Source: RHLJ01 sp965601955 (GTDB lineage Bacteria; Bacteroidota; Rhodothermia; Balneolales; Balneolaceae). From it: a DNA stretch of 64,000 bases. The notes beneath the pieces are model-generated. The model ran no database searches. It was not told the DNA's origin and worked only from the letters and a program-made list of their open reading frames with translations. Of the stretch, positions 36,985-46,467 are shown one piece after another (positions within the stretch are counted from its first letter, which is position 1; each line of letters starts with the position of its first letter). The translations under genes were made by a program, and so were the position numbers. The DNA lies in NCBI GenBank assembly GCA_965601955.1, contig OZ271855.1, positions 62,001 to 126,000 on the forward strand, given 5' to 3'.

Positions 36985-38691
36985 ATGAAACTTTGTCACT
37001 TACCTTTTCTGGTATTTTTATCAGGCTTTCTTCTTTCGGCTTCAAAGGTTATTGCTCAGAATGAAACTTCTTCAGCTATAGGTCTTAATCTGGAAAACTC
37101 GGTGGAGGGAATTTTCTATCAAGATCCCTTTTCAGCTATAGCTTCCCAAAACTTTGTTCCTCTTGAAAGCTCTCTTGATTTAGCGAATTATGTTCTTGGA
37201 CCAGGCGATTTTTTATCAATTTCGATAGAAGCAATTCAACCAGTTCTCTTAAAAGGGCTCATGATCAATCCGGAAGGAAAAATAGTTTCCCCGGTACTTG
37301 GACAAATTGATGTACAAGGTAAAACTCTATCTGAAGCTCTTATTACTGTTAAAAATAAAGTAGCAGAAATATTCGCGGACGCCGATGTTGAGATCAGTCT
37401 TGAAAGCCCCAGAAGTATTTTCATTTTTGTTAATGGAGATGTTCCATATGCCGGAAAGCACTATACATTTCCCTTTTCGAGATTGGACCAGGCCATATAT
37501 CCGGCATTAAAGACAGTTGAAATAGATCCCGTTACAAAACTACCCGTACTTTTAAGAAGCACTTCCGATATTCTCAGTACCGGTAACTATTCTTTTAGAA
37601 ATATTAGAATTCTTAAGTCAAATGGAGACACCGTTAGTGCAGACTTACAGGCTTTTTATAGAGCAGGGAAAAAAGAAAATAACCCTATTCTTGAAGACGG
37701 TGACCAGGTCCTCATTCAAAAGCTAACTACTGAAAGCCCCAAAATTAGCATATCTGGAGCTGTAGTAAACTCGCTTGAACTGGAATATAACTCCAAAGAC
37801 ACCCCTCAAATATTAGTAGACCTGGCGGGAGGATTAAGAAATAATGCTGATTCTCAAAAGCTATTTATCTATCGTACTAATGGAGTTGAGATCGAAAAGC
37901 TTGAAATACCTTCTTCCGAATGGGCGACACTTTCTCTCTCTCCTAACGATCGGCTAGTTGTTGCCAGAACCGGGGGATATAACTTGAACTCTGTAGCACA
38001 TGTATTTGGAGAGGTAAACCTTCCTGGAACATTCCCGATTTATTCTGGAGAAACCAGCGCTTTTGATCTTATTGAGATTGCTAACGGAACAACTTCAAAA
38101 GCTCTCTTATCCGCAGCGTATTTGGTAAGAGGGTCTAATATTGAAAACCAGGTTCAAAATGAATTCAATCTGGAAAGTCTTAAACGAACATCTGACCAAT
38201 TGGCTCAAGGTTTTGAATACCTCGATTTAGAAACAAGAAATAGTCAAAACCGAGTGTATTTAAACTTATCAGATCAAGATGAACTAAAAAGTATCAAGCT
38301 CTATAATGGAGATCATTTATATGTTCCTGTTGACGAGCAAACTATTTTCGTTTTTGGACAAGTAAACTTACCAGGATATTATCCTTTTAGTGAGGTTAGT
38401 TCTGTTTCAAACTACATTGATCGGGCAGGAGGCTTTGCTCTCTCTGCAGATGAGGACCGTATTTTTGTACTAAAAGCAGGAAATAATACCTGGTATAAAT
38501 CTAATCAAACACGTTTGGAGACCGGTGATAAGATTTTTGTCGACAGGGTTCCATATGATGAATTGAATTCTCTTCGATCATATGAGGTACAAAAACAACA
38601 GCTCAGAAATACCAGGATACAATTAATAATGACTGGGCTTACCACAGTTACAGGGATAATCACAACCCTGGTTGCCATCAATGCCTTATAG
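36985..38691 (+). CDS. Polysaccharide export protein, Wza-like with SLBB domains
   Basis: This 568-residue protein has a signal peptide (LLSASKVIAQN) and a polysaccharide-export domain from ~65 (LANYVLGPGDFLSISIEA, IVSPVLGQIDVQGKTLSEALITV). Several SLBB-type beta-grasp repeats follow (ISISGAVVNSLELEY, HVFGEVNLPGTFPIYSGETSAFDLIEIANG, FVFGQVNLPGYYPFSEVSSVSNYIDRAGG). A C-terminal TM-like segment (IQLIMTGLTTVTGIITTLVAINAL) resembles the membrane-spanning end of Wza-like proteins. There is no N-terminal lipobox. It forms or helps form the outer-membrane exit for the surface glycan. Confidence 0.93.
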   Translation: MKLCHLPFLVFLSGFLLSASKVIAQNETSSAIGLNLENSVEGIFYQDPFSAIASQNFVPLESSLDLANYVLGPGDFLSISIEAIQPVLLKGLMINPEGKIVSPVLGQIDVQGKTLSEALITVKNKVAEIFADADVEISLESPRSIFIFVNGDVPYAGKHYTFPFSRLDQAIYPALKTVEIDPVTKLPVLLRSTSDILSTGNYSFRNIRILKSNGDTVSADLQAFYRAGKKENNPILEDGDQVLIQKLTTESPKISISGAVVNSLELEYNSKDTPQILVDLAGGLRNNADSQKLFIYRTNGVEIEKLEIPSSEWATLSLSPNDRLVVARTGGYNLNSVAHVFGEVNLPGTFPIYSGETSAFDLIEIANGTTSKALLSAAYLVRGSNIENQVQNEFNLESLKRTSDQLAQGFEYLDLETRNSQNRVYLNLSDQDELKSIKLYNGDHLYVPVDEQTIFVFGQVNLPGYYPFSEVSSVSNYIDRAGGFALSADEDRIFVLKAGNNTWYKSNQTRLETGDKIFVDRVPYDELNSLRSYEVQKQQLRNTRIQLIMTGLTTVTGIITTLVAINAL

Positions 38692-38752
38692 TACTATTAA
38701 GGTTTTTATTTTTACATGAGTATTCCTCTTACTTAGTTTCGGTTCTACAATA

Positions 38753-40006
38753 ATGAGCGAGTATTTACCTCCTTTCTATAAAAACTTTTTTAAACTGGTT
38801 GGGGGAACCGGAGTAGCACAACTTATCCCTTTTCTAATAGCCCCAATCCTAACCAGGTTATTTACTCCTGAAGAGTTTGGAGTTTACGCGTTTTTTCTTG
38901 CATCAATTTCTGTATTAACCATTGTTGCTACGGGTAAATATGAGCTGGCTTTCCTGATACCAAAAGAACAGAAAAGTGTTCGTTCATTAGTAGCTTTCTC
39001 TTCAGTTCTGGCAGCTTCAGTAAGTTGCATCCTATTTATCCTGTTATTTATTTTTGGCGATTATTTTTTTGATTTTTTTGATTTAGCGGATTATTCGACC
39101 ATCCTGATTTATGCCCTTCCTATTGCGGTACTTATAATTTCCCACACTAATATTCTATCAGGCTTTTTAGTTAAAGAAAAAGAGTTCGCAAAACTATCTA
39201 TGTCCAGGGTTTTCAAATCATCTGGAATAAATGGAGGGCAGTTGATACTCGGCTTTTCAAAAATATATAACTCAGGGCTTGTTATAGGAAAGGTTATTGG
39301 AGAAGTCTTGAACTTGTTTTATGTCTCCTGGTTACTTAGAAAATATAATTTGATTAAAGGCTCAGCCTTTAACTATGCTGATATTTCAAAAGAGGCATAC
39401 AAGTACAAAAAATTCCCTTTTGTAACTGCCCCTCATGCTTTTCTTAATACCATTTCTTCTAACTCACCCAATTTTCTTTTTGTTAGTTTTTTTAGCACTG
39501 CTGTTGCGGGGTTTTATAGTTTAAGCTATCGGATTTGTTTTGCGCCCATACAATTGATTTCAAATTCAATGTATCAGGTTTATAGCCAGAATATTTCTGA
39601 ACGGTATAATAATGGGCTAGAGCTGTATAAGCATTCACTAAAGATACTTTGGAAAATATCTTTTTTTGGGTTCATCCCGTTTTTCGTTCTTTTCCTTTTC
39701 TCTCCATACATTTTTGGATTCTTATTTGGAGGTGACTGGATTGCAGCAGGAGAATACACACAATATCTGATTCCCTATTTGTACCTGGTATTTATAACCT
39801 CTCCTTTTTCTTTTGTACCACTCCTTTATGGTAAGCAACAAACTGCGTTCTCTGTTGAAGTTGTCAATCTAATCTTACGAGTTACCGCTATCTGGCTAGG
39901 TTATTTTTACGGTAGTGTTTATCTCTCATTATTACTCTATTCCATAGTTGGAGTTCTGATTCAGAGTTACCTCATTATCTGGTTTTTTTCATTATTGAGA
40001 GGATAA
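38753..40006 (+). CDS. Wzx-like oligosaccharide flippase
   Basis: This 417-residue MATE/MOP-type membrane protein has about 12 predicted TM helices. Its N-terminus, FKLVGGTGVAQLIPFLIAPILTRLFTPEEFGVYAFFLA, is typical of polysaccharide flippases. YSLSYRICFAPIQLISNSMYQVYSQNISE is the mid-protein family segment. It should move lipid-linked repeat units to the periplasmic face for Wzy-type polymerisation, which fits the Wzy- and Wzz-like genes in the opposing arm. The next gene follows after three bases. Confidence 0.92.
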   Translation: MSEYLPPFYKNFFKLVGGTGVAQLIPFLIAPILTRLFTPEEFGVYAFFLASISVLTIVATGKYELAFLIPKEQKSVRSLVAFSSVLAASVSCILFILLFIFGDYFFDFFDLADYSTILIYALPIAVLIISHTNILSGFLVKEKEFAKLSMSRVFKSSGINGGQLILGFSKIYNSGLVIGKVIGEVLNLFYVSWLLRKYNLIKGSAFNYADISKEAYKYKKFPFVTAPHAFLNTISSNSPNFLFVSFFSTAVAGFYSLSYRICFAPIQLISNSMYQVYSQNISERYNNGLELYKHSLKILWKISFFGFIPFFVLFLFSPYIFGFLFGGDWIAAGEYTQYLIPYLYLVFITSPFSFVPLLYGKQQTAFSVEVVNLILRVTAIWLGYFYGSVYLSLLLYSIVGVLIQSYLIIWFFSLLRG

Positions 40007-40009
40007 GTT

Positions 40010-41734
40010 ATGGCTGGATTTTATGGCTTTATCAATCTTAAGAACTCCTTCGACTCTCCTCACTACACAAGGTTTTTTAGCTACCAGAACGGAAGAACTT
40101 TCCAGGAACAGCATGAATATCAGTCACTAATTTTCGGCCATAGCCTATTAAAAAATAATCCGAATAAGTTTTCTTATGAAGATGATCGGGTAATAATTGT
40201 GCTTGATGCTACCATTTTTGACCCAAGCTTTTCCAGCGCCAGTTTCGCAAATAGTTATAATAAGCATGGCATAAGCGTTATAGAAACGCTAAAAGGAAAC
40301 TTCTCGGGGTTCATTCTTGATAAAGCTGCCAATTCTGTTTTTTTATTCACCGATACCTTATCAACCAAATCCATTTTTTTCTACCATAATCAAGCTGAAA
40401 AACTGTTCTTATTCGGATCAGAGCTGAAAGTAATTTCAAGTCTTCTCAGAGACCTTGACCTTTCGATTTCCCCTGATTTAGATAGTTTTAATTCTTTGTT
40501 GAGCTTTGGGTATATGCTGGACGATTCCACTCCAGTAAAAGAAATTAAAAGACTTGATTATGCTACTATTCTGGAATTTTCGATACCGGAAAACCGGATA
40601 ATTTCTAATAAGAAGTTTTTTTCTCTGTCAGAAATTGAGCCCCAGAAAGTAAGTCTAAAAGAAGCTATTGGCGAGGTAGACGATCTGCTGGAAAGTATTA
40701 TTCAAAATGAATGGAACTGGCAAGGGAAACAATTAAATCAGCCATTGGCTACACTTAGCGGAGGATTGGATTCAAGAGTAAACGTACTCTTAGCAAAGGA
40801 ACTCGGGTTCCAGAATATCATATGCTTCAACTGTTCGCAATCGAATACACCGGATCATCTTATCTCTCAAGAAATCGTAGAAGCAGAACTCTTAGAGTAT
40901 ATTTTTTATCCATTAGATAACGGACATTACTTCGAAAACTCGCTATATGAGTTGATTAGGGCCAATGATGGTATGGTAGCTATCAATGGTGCTGCACATA
41001 TTTACTCCGCACTAAAAACCTTAGACTTAGCTAATCACCCCACTATTCATACTGGTTCGATAGGGGATGTGCTATTTGGCTCTTTTTTAAAACGAAATTT
41101 CAAGTTAAGGGAGAACGTAGGAAAGCTTGGATTTATAAATGACCCCCACATACTAAAACAAATTTCAAATCTGGATGGCATTATCGAGCGGTATGCAGAT
41201 AATGTTGAACTTTTTTCTTACGAACAAAGACAGATTAATGGTACGCTAAATGGAGATAGAAAATGCTCACATTTAGTCGATTTTGTATCCCCTTTTTATG
41301 ATAGACATCTCATCAGTTATTGCTTGTCACTGCCAAATCATTTAAAAAAGAATAAACGTCTTTACATTGAGTGGATAAGAAGTAAGCACCCTACTTTTTT
41401 TAACTATACTTGGGATGCGGCTGGTATTGCACCTCGGAACCGAGTCCACACATTTATAAGCAGGCGCACTACTCGCTTTAAAAATGCGCTTATGAAGAAG
41501 CTTCTCAAATCAAAAAACTCGATGAACCCCTTTGATTTATGGATATACGAAAATGAAAAACTGCGTAAAGAAATTCGGAAGCTTAAAGAAGAGAATATTG
41601 GCTTAATAAAAGATGAGCAGCTACAAAAAAATATTAATTACGTGTACGAGAATTGTGGGACACAAGGTAAATTTTCTGCAATTACAGCACTACTAGCATA
41701 TAGGCTACATTTTTCTTCAAAAATAGATACTTAA
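40010..41734 (+). CDS. Asparagine-synthase-like amidotransferase lacking the glutaminase Cys
   Basis: This 574-residue protein has an Ntn-hydrolase-like N-terminal half (KGNFSGFILDKAANSVFLFTDTLSTKSIFFYH) and a C-terminal ATP-pyrophosphatase domain with the PP-loop LATLSGGLDSRV (from ~247). The normal AsnB begins MCG, with Cys2 as glutaminase nucleophile. Here the start reads MAGFYGF, so the nucleophile is absent. The protein may use ammonia, or the N-terminal domain may be vestigial. AsnB relatives often sit in polysaccharide loci, where they may amidate uronic acids; this is inference. It lies tightly between wzx (3-base gap) and a GT4 (2-base gap). Confidence 0.88.
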   Translation: MAGFYGFINLKNSFDSPHYTRFFSYQNGRTFQEQHEYQSLIFGHSLLKNNPNKFSYEDDRVIIVLDATIFDPSFSSASFANSYNKHGISVIETLKGNFSGFILDKAANSVFLFTDTLSTKSIFFYHNQAEKLFLFGSELKVISSLLRDLDLSISPDLDSFNSLLSFGYMLDDSTPVKEIKRLDYATILEFSIPENRIISNKKFFSLSEIEPQKVSLKEAIGEVDDLLESIIQNEWNWQGKQLNQPLATLSGGLDSRVNVLLAKELGFQNIICFNCSQSNTPDHLISQEIVEAELLEYIFYPLDNGHYFENSLYELIRANDGMVAINGAAHIYSALKTLDLANHPTIHTGSIGDVLFGSFLKRNFKLRENVGKLGFINDPHILKQISNLDGIIERYADNVELFSYEQRQINGTLNGDRKCSHLVDFVSPFYDRHLISYCLSLPNHLKKNKRLYIEWIRSKHPTFFNYTWDAAGIAPRNRVHTFISRRTTRFKNALMKKLLKSKNSMNPFDLWIYENEKLRKEIRKLKEENIGLIKDEQLQKNINYVYENCGTQGKFSAITALLAYRLHFSSKIDT

Positions 41735-41736
41735 TT

Positions 41737-42900
41737 ATGAAGCTAGCTTTAATAAGTCATAATTATCCCACTTCATATAATCCCAAAAGCGGAAAATTTG
41801 TTGAAGATCAATTCAACTTATTAAACGATTTAGAGAATTTCGAAGTCAACCTGTATGTTCCTACACCTTATTCATTAATCGGAACGGAGAGGTACAAAAA
41901 AAATCATAGCCCATTCCTAGAGCCTGGTCTCAATAAGATCAGACTCAACTATATATCCTTTCCAGAAAGGAAGTTTCCAAAAATTGTTTCTCGTACTCTA
42001 TCTAAAGAAGCCACCAGTGTTTTATCCAAAACTGATTATGATATCATTCATATTCACTGGCTGTATCCTGATGGCTTGATGATCCCTGAACTAAAGGAAT
42101 TGGGGTTCAGGGTTGTTCTTACAATTCATGGAAGTGATTGGTATAAATCTATATCAAAAAATAATTTTCACTCCATTCTTGAAGCAACTCTTAAATCAGT
42201 TGATTATATAATTTTCCCTGGCCCGAAAATCAAACAGGATGTTGAAAAGAAGTTTCCCTTTGTTGGAGCCAAATCAAAAATAATCTTTAATGCAGTAGAT
42301 GAATCTTTGTATAAGCCTATCTCAACAGAAGAAAAAGTAAATCTGCAAAAAGCTAAAACATGGAACCCTCAAAAAAATCATGCTTTAACGATCGCTAATT
42401 TACGTTATGAAAAAGGAGTAGATCTACTGATTGAGGCCGTATCCAATGTAAAAAGATTTGAAGATGTTGATTTCCATATTATTGGAAATGCTGAAGACAC
42501 ACCTTTTTCGAATGAGATTCTGGATAAACTAAAGCATAATCAGTTAAAGAATATCTTTCTCCATCCATCTGTTACTCCATCAGAACTTATATCTTATTAT
42601 CAAGCGGCAGACTTTTATATCATGCCCAGCAGAAGAGAAAGCTTCAATATTTCAAGAATTGAGGCTATCTCATGTGGGTTGCCTATTGTGTCAACAAACG
42701 TTAGTGGAATTGAAGAATCCATGATTAATGAGACTGGGTTACTTGTAAACGATACAGAAGAACTACCCGATAAAATTTTCGAGATGAGTAAGATATTTAA
42801 AGACTACGACCCCCTTAAACTCCATGAATACATCAATGAACTGTTCGGGAAAAAGATTTTTGTTGAAAGCTTACGAAAAACCTACGCACTACTAGTTTGA
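41737..42900 (+). CDS. GT4-family glycosyltransferase
   Basis: This 387-residue GT-B enzyme has N-terminal MKLALISHNYPTSYNPKSGKFVEDQ, IIHIHWLYPDG and VVLTIHGSDWYKS. The C-terminal donor half carries ANLRYEKGVDLLIEAV, and the ExxxxE-type motif lies in MPSRRESFNISRIEAISCGLPIVSTNVSGIEE. It is a retaining glycosyltransferase that probably adds one sugar of the repeat unit from a nucleotide donor. It is last in the + arm. Its 3' end overlaps the opposing O-antigen ligase/polymerase gene by 19 bases. Confidence 0.93.
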   Translation: MKLALISHNYPTSYNPKSGKFVEDQFNLLNDLENFEVNLYVPTPYSLIGTERYKKNHSPFLEPGLNKIRLNYISFPERKFPKIVSRTLSKEATSVLSKTDYDIIHIHWLYPDGLMIPELKELGFRVVLTIHGSDWYKSISKNNFHSILEATLKSVDYIIFPGPKIKQDVEKKFPFVGAKSKIIFNAVDESLYKPISTEEKVNLQKAKTWNPQKNHALTIANLRYEKGVDLLIEAVSNVKRFEDVDFHIIGNAEDTPFSNEILDKLKHNQLKNIFLHPSVTPSELISYYQAADFYIMPSRRESFNISRIEAISCGLPIVSTNVSGIEESMINETGLLVNDTEELPDKIFEMSKIFKDYDPLKLHEYINELFGKKIFVESLRKTYALLV

Positions 42901-44162
42901 GACAGATCAGCATTCTCTTTCCAAATCTCACTCAACTTAGCGTAGGTTACCAGAAGACCAATATTGATCATAATAAATGAATGGTAATCCATTCCCCCAT
43001 AGAATTGAAAGAATACCAGGTAACATATAAAGGAGGCAAAAAGAGCTAATCCTATTGAATCGGGTTTATTGCCTTTTTGAGCAAATATGCTACTCCACCC
43101 AATTCTTAATAGCTTTATTATTATAAACATGAAAACGATGAAACCAATTATTCCAAGTTCACAAAGAACAGTATAGAATTGATTATGGGGCTCATACACA
43201 CCTATAGTCTGCTGAGGGGGATAGTACTTTTGGAAATAGGTTGAGAACCCCTGATACCCTACTCCAAAGGTATAAGAGTCCAGCCACATTAGCATAGCTC
43301 CATGTAGTAACATCAGCCTAATTCTAGATGAATCCTCAGAGCTCCCAGCAAAAATATCAACCAATCTTTCAATGATACCGGATAATACTATTCTAGCTGA
43401 TTCACTTACTAAAAGTAAGCCTATAAAAGTGATGGTAGCATAGATCAAAAATGAATAGGACCTTTGAAGGGTCATTATAATGAAACCACCCACGAAAATT
43501 GACACCCATGCACTTCGTGAATATGTAATTAATACCGAAGCAATCAGGATACTTACCAACCCATAAAGTATTAATTTTGCTTTCCTTGACTTTGCATCAC
43601 CCATAAATGCAATCAAAAACATGATTGGAAGAAAGAAATTACTGGCAAATATATTTGGGTCTTCTTCAACACCCGCTGATCGTATTAACTTTGTGCCCTG
43701 GTTTGTGTAGTTAAATAGCGCTATCTCAGGATTAAGATAAAACTGAAAAATATTGATTACAGCTGTTACAAGGGCCGTGAGAATAATGACATAAATAACT
43801 GCTTTGAAGCTTTTTATACTTTCAATAGAGTTATAAATCAGGTAGGTCATGCCAAGAAGAACAAAAAAGCGTACCGCATAAAAAATACCCTGCTCTCTTT
43901 CTGGGCTATAGATTAAAGAGATAAAAATTAAACAAAAGTATGCTATGTATTCCTTTTCTAGTCCATAACCATAGATGGTTAAATTTTTGGCGGACAGGTT
44001 TATATATATAAACGTAGAAATTGCAATAATTAAAGCAATTTGAAATAGAGTTAAAGGAATTAACCCCCCTTCTGCCAAGTATATTATTCCCGACAGGTAC
44101 GCTCCAATTATTATGAGTATGATTGATCCAGATTTTACTATATCTGTATTAATCGCAATCAT
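42882..44162 (-). CDS. O-antigen polymerase/ligase-family membrane protein (Wzy/WaaL-like)
   Basis: This 426-residue protein has 10-12 predicted TM helices and a large periplasmic loop with the O-antigen ligase signature (WLDSYTFGVGYQGFSTYFQKY, PHNQFYTVLCELGIIGFIVF). The motif with conserved PHN-x-F/Y is shared by Wzy polymerases and WaaL ligases, and the two cannot be separated here. The adjacent Wzz-like gene favours a polymerase role. TAATG coupling joins it to the Wzz-like gene. It is the final gene of the minus arm. Confidence 0.88.
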   Translation of the reverse strand: MIAINTDIVKSGSIILIIIGAYLSGIIYLAEGGLIPLTLFQIALIIAISTFIYINLSAKNLTIYGYGLEKEYIAYFCLIFISLIYSPEREQGIFYAVRFFVLLGMTYLIYNSIESIKSFKAVIYVIILTALVTAVINIFQFYLNPEIALFNYTNQGTKLIRSAGVEEDPNIFASNFFLPIMFLIAFMGDAKSRKAKLILYGLVSILIASVLITYSRSAWVSIFVGGFIIMTLQRSYSFLIYATITFIGLLLVSESARIVLSGIIERLVDIFAGSSEDSSRIRLMLLHGAMLMWLDSYTFGVGYQGFSTYFQKYYPPQQTIGVYEPHNQFYTVLCELGIIGFIVFMFIIIKLLRIGWSSIFAQKGNKPDSIGLALFASFICYLVFFQFYGGMDYHSFIMINIGLLVTYAKLSEIWKENADLSQTSSA

Positions 44163-45355
44163 TACCAGCGTGTCAGGGACTTCTTTAATTCGGTATATCT
44201 TGTGTAATCTTCCGGATTATTCTCTTTTAGGCTTGTTTTCCATTCAAGCAAAAGAACCAAAAACATGGAAGAAAATACTCCTACTAGAAAAAAAGCGATT
44301 ACTATATATGCTCTTTTAGGCTTGTCCTTGTAGGTAGGTACTAGTGCAGGATCAATAACAAGTAAACCTGAGGAAACTTCCTCATAGTTTAGCTTCTGCT
44401 GTTCGTACTGAGGGTATAAAACTTTATATATTTCCTCTTGAACAACCACATCTCTGTATCTTCTTAAGTACTCAAGAAATAGCTCTGGCATTTCTGAAAC
44501 CGCTCGGAACAACTCGAAATCTTCTGGCTCCTGATCTATTCCATTAAGCAATTCATCATATTTATTTTCAAACTCAGTTTTTTGAGTCTCCAAGTCAGAA
44601 ATTCTATTATTCGATTCTCCCAAAACCTGGGTAAAATACCCTATTTCTACTTCTAACTTTACAATCTCTGTTCGAAGTTCAGCTATCGCTCCGATTTGAG
44701 CTTTAGCTTGTTCCTCCACTTCTAAAATGCCATATCGAGTTTGAAACGAGACAAGGCTATCTTCGGCTGCACGAAGCTCCTCCTCGTTTTGTATTAACCG
44801 GTTTTCGATTAACAAGAAACCATCTTCTACATTTTTTCTATTCAGGTCTTCAACCTTAGTCTCCAACTCGGAGTAGTAATAGTTGATTAATTCATATGCG
44901 CGGTCCGGATCTTTATCGCTATAAGCTATAGTAATGGAAATGATAGTATTGAATCCAAGACCCGCTTCCCTTGCTTCTAGTACTTCGATGCGTGTATTTA
45001 ATTGTTTTCGAAGTCCTTCAGGAATATCCGTCCCAAAAACCTCAGCCAAATTAAACTCTTCGATTATTTTATTCTGAATTTCACGACTTCTAATCAAAAC
45101 CAATGCTTGTTCAGAAGTGACGTTACTCCCTGTTACTGATAAATTGGCTAACCCACTCAATAAACCGCCACTTGAAAAATTCAACGAATTACCTTCGGTA
45201 ACTATAAAAGAAAGCTCCGACTTATATGTTTTTGGCCAAAGTATGGCAACGACAAAACCAACTAGTGTAAGAACGAAAATTATTCCAATAATCATCCTCT
45301 TTCTTGAAGAGAATGCCAATAATAGGTCTATAAAATTTATTGAATTTTTATGCAT
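44162..45355 (-). CDS. Wzz-like chain-length regulator
   Basis: This 397-residue protein has an N-terminal TM (MIIGIIFVLTLVGFVVAILWP) and a C-terminal TM (RAYIVIAFFLVGVFSSMFLVLLLEW) framing a periplasmic helical domain with long coiled coils (EELRAAEDSLVSFQTRYGIL, LEVEIGYFTQVLGESNNRISDLETQKTEFENKY, split at ~205-265). PKRAY just before TM2 is typical of the family. No cytoplasmic tyrosine-kinase domain is attached. It sets the polymer length of the surface glycan with the neighbouring Wzy-like protein. Confidence 0.92.
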   Translation of the reverse strand: MHKNSINFIDLLLAFSSRKRMIIGIIFVLTLVGFVVAILWPKTYKSELSFIVTEGNSLNFSSGGLLSGLANLSVTGSNVTSEQALVLIRSREIQNKIIEEFNLAEVFGTDIPEGLRKQLNTRIEVLEAREAGLGFNTIISITIAYSDKDPDRAYELINYYYSELETKVEDLNRKNVEDGFLLIENRLIQNEEELRAAEDSLVSFQTRYGILEVEEQAKAQIGAIAELRTEIVKLEVEIGYFTQVLGESNNRISDLETQKTEFENKYDELLNGIDQEPEDFELFRAVSEMPELFLEYLRRYRDVVVQEEIYKVLYPQYEQQKLNYEEVSSGLLVIDPALVPTYKDKPKRAYIVIAFFLVGVFSSMFLVLLLEWKTSLKENNPEDYTRYTELKKSLTRW

Positions 45356-45489
45356 TTATATTTTGTTATAATAAATGAGAAGCTTTTTGCTAATCCAAGC
45401 AATTATAGTCAATTCTGACCTCTTGTAGGTATAAACTTTTTGATCTACTCTACCTCAAAATTGCTTATTGGTGAACTCATGTAACTTCT

Positions 45490-46467
45490 TCATATAGAAT
45501 ATCCAAGCTCTTCAAAAATTTCTTTATGATCACTAAAGATTTTTTCGGCAGTGTTGGTATCTAAGTTTTTCTTCCACCTTCCGATGTTATGCTCAGATAA
45601 ATCGACTCTATCAAATGCCTCAGCAAAGCTGATATCAAGAAACTCACAAAGCTTCTTTAGTTCGGATTCCCTTTCCTCAATAACCTGCTCAAATTTTACC
45701 TCTACAAAACTTCCAGCAGGCAATTCCTTCTTTGCCGAATTCCATTGCCTAAACGTATCAAATACCCACTGGGTATTTATTTCAACATCCTTACTTCCCC
45801 AGCCCTTTGTTTTAAAAGAGCATAAAATATCTAACGGATTCCTATATATATGAACAATTTTAGCATCAGGGAGAATTTTATTTATAAACACTGAGTACAC
45901 AATATTTGAAGGGGTATGGTCAACTATATACTTAGAATTACCAGCATATTTTAAGTTGTTGAAGTATCGCTTTAACAGTTGACTGGTATGCTCTATAAAT
46001 TCATCTTCATTTAAAGGAGATAGATAATGACTGTCCTCCAATAAGAAGTCCGCCCCCCTATTCTTATTCATAAAACGAGAAATACTTTTCTGAAAAAGAT
46101 TAGTACGTCCTGCCCATGCGCTTTTGAATGGCTGTGCATTCAGGTTAGAAATATACTCTTCAATCATTGAATCATATACTCCCTGATCAAGATATTTAGA
46201 GATACCAAAAGTAGGGTATTTCCCTCTACTATAACTTGTTTTTAGGTTCTTCATCAAATCTAGGAACCTGGATACCGCCATGTCTGATTGAAAAAAGGAC
46301 CAATACGGGTATAGAGACTTGTATAATGAATACAAACCATCTGGATCAGTTATAAATCGAGATTCATAAGGAAGGGAATAGATGTCCGGATGTTGGTTCA
46401 GTATTTCAGCCAATATGGTTGTTCCTGACCTTCCAGTACCGCCTATAAAAATTCCTTTTCTACTCAT
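45490..46467 (-). CDS. Sulfotransferase (PAPS-dependent)
   Basis: This 325-residue protein has the 5'-phosphosulfate-binding P-loop at the N-terminus (GIFIGGTGRSGTTILAEILNQHP) and the 3'-phosphate-binding motif near residue 205 (AKIVHIYRNPLDILCSFKTKGW). The catalytic/recognition helix EVKFEQVIEERESELKKLCEFL matches the sulfotransferase family 3 type. It probably transfers sulfate from PAPS to a hydroxyl of the glycan made by this locus. It is coupled to the aminotransferase gene by TAATG and lies 134 bases before the Wzz-like gene. Confidence 0.9.
   Translation of the reverse strand: MSRKGIFIGGTGRSGTTILAEILNQHPDIYSLPYESRFITDPDGLYSLYKSLYPYWSFFQSDMAVSRFLDLMKNLKTSYSRGKYPTFGISKYLDQGVYDSMIEEYISNLNAQPFKSAWAGRTNLFQKSISRFMNKNRGADFLLEDSHYLSPLNEDEFIEHTSQLLKRYFNNLKYAGNSKYIVDHTPSNIVYSVFINKILPDAKIVHIYRNPLDILCSFKTKGWGSKDVEINTQWVFDTFRQWNSAKKELPAGSFVEVKFEQVIEERESELKKLCEFLDISFAEAFDRVDLSEHNIGRWKKNLDTNTAEKIFSDHKEIFEELGYSI

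Noticed and set aside
44113..44319. Plus-strand frame within the Wzz/Wzy junction
   Set aside because: It is antisense to two well-supported genes and has no homology pattern.
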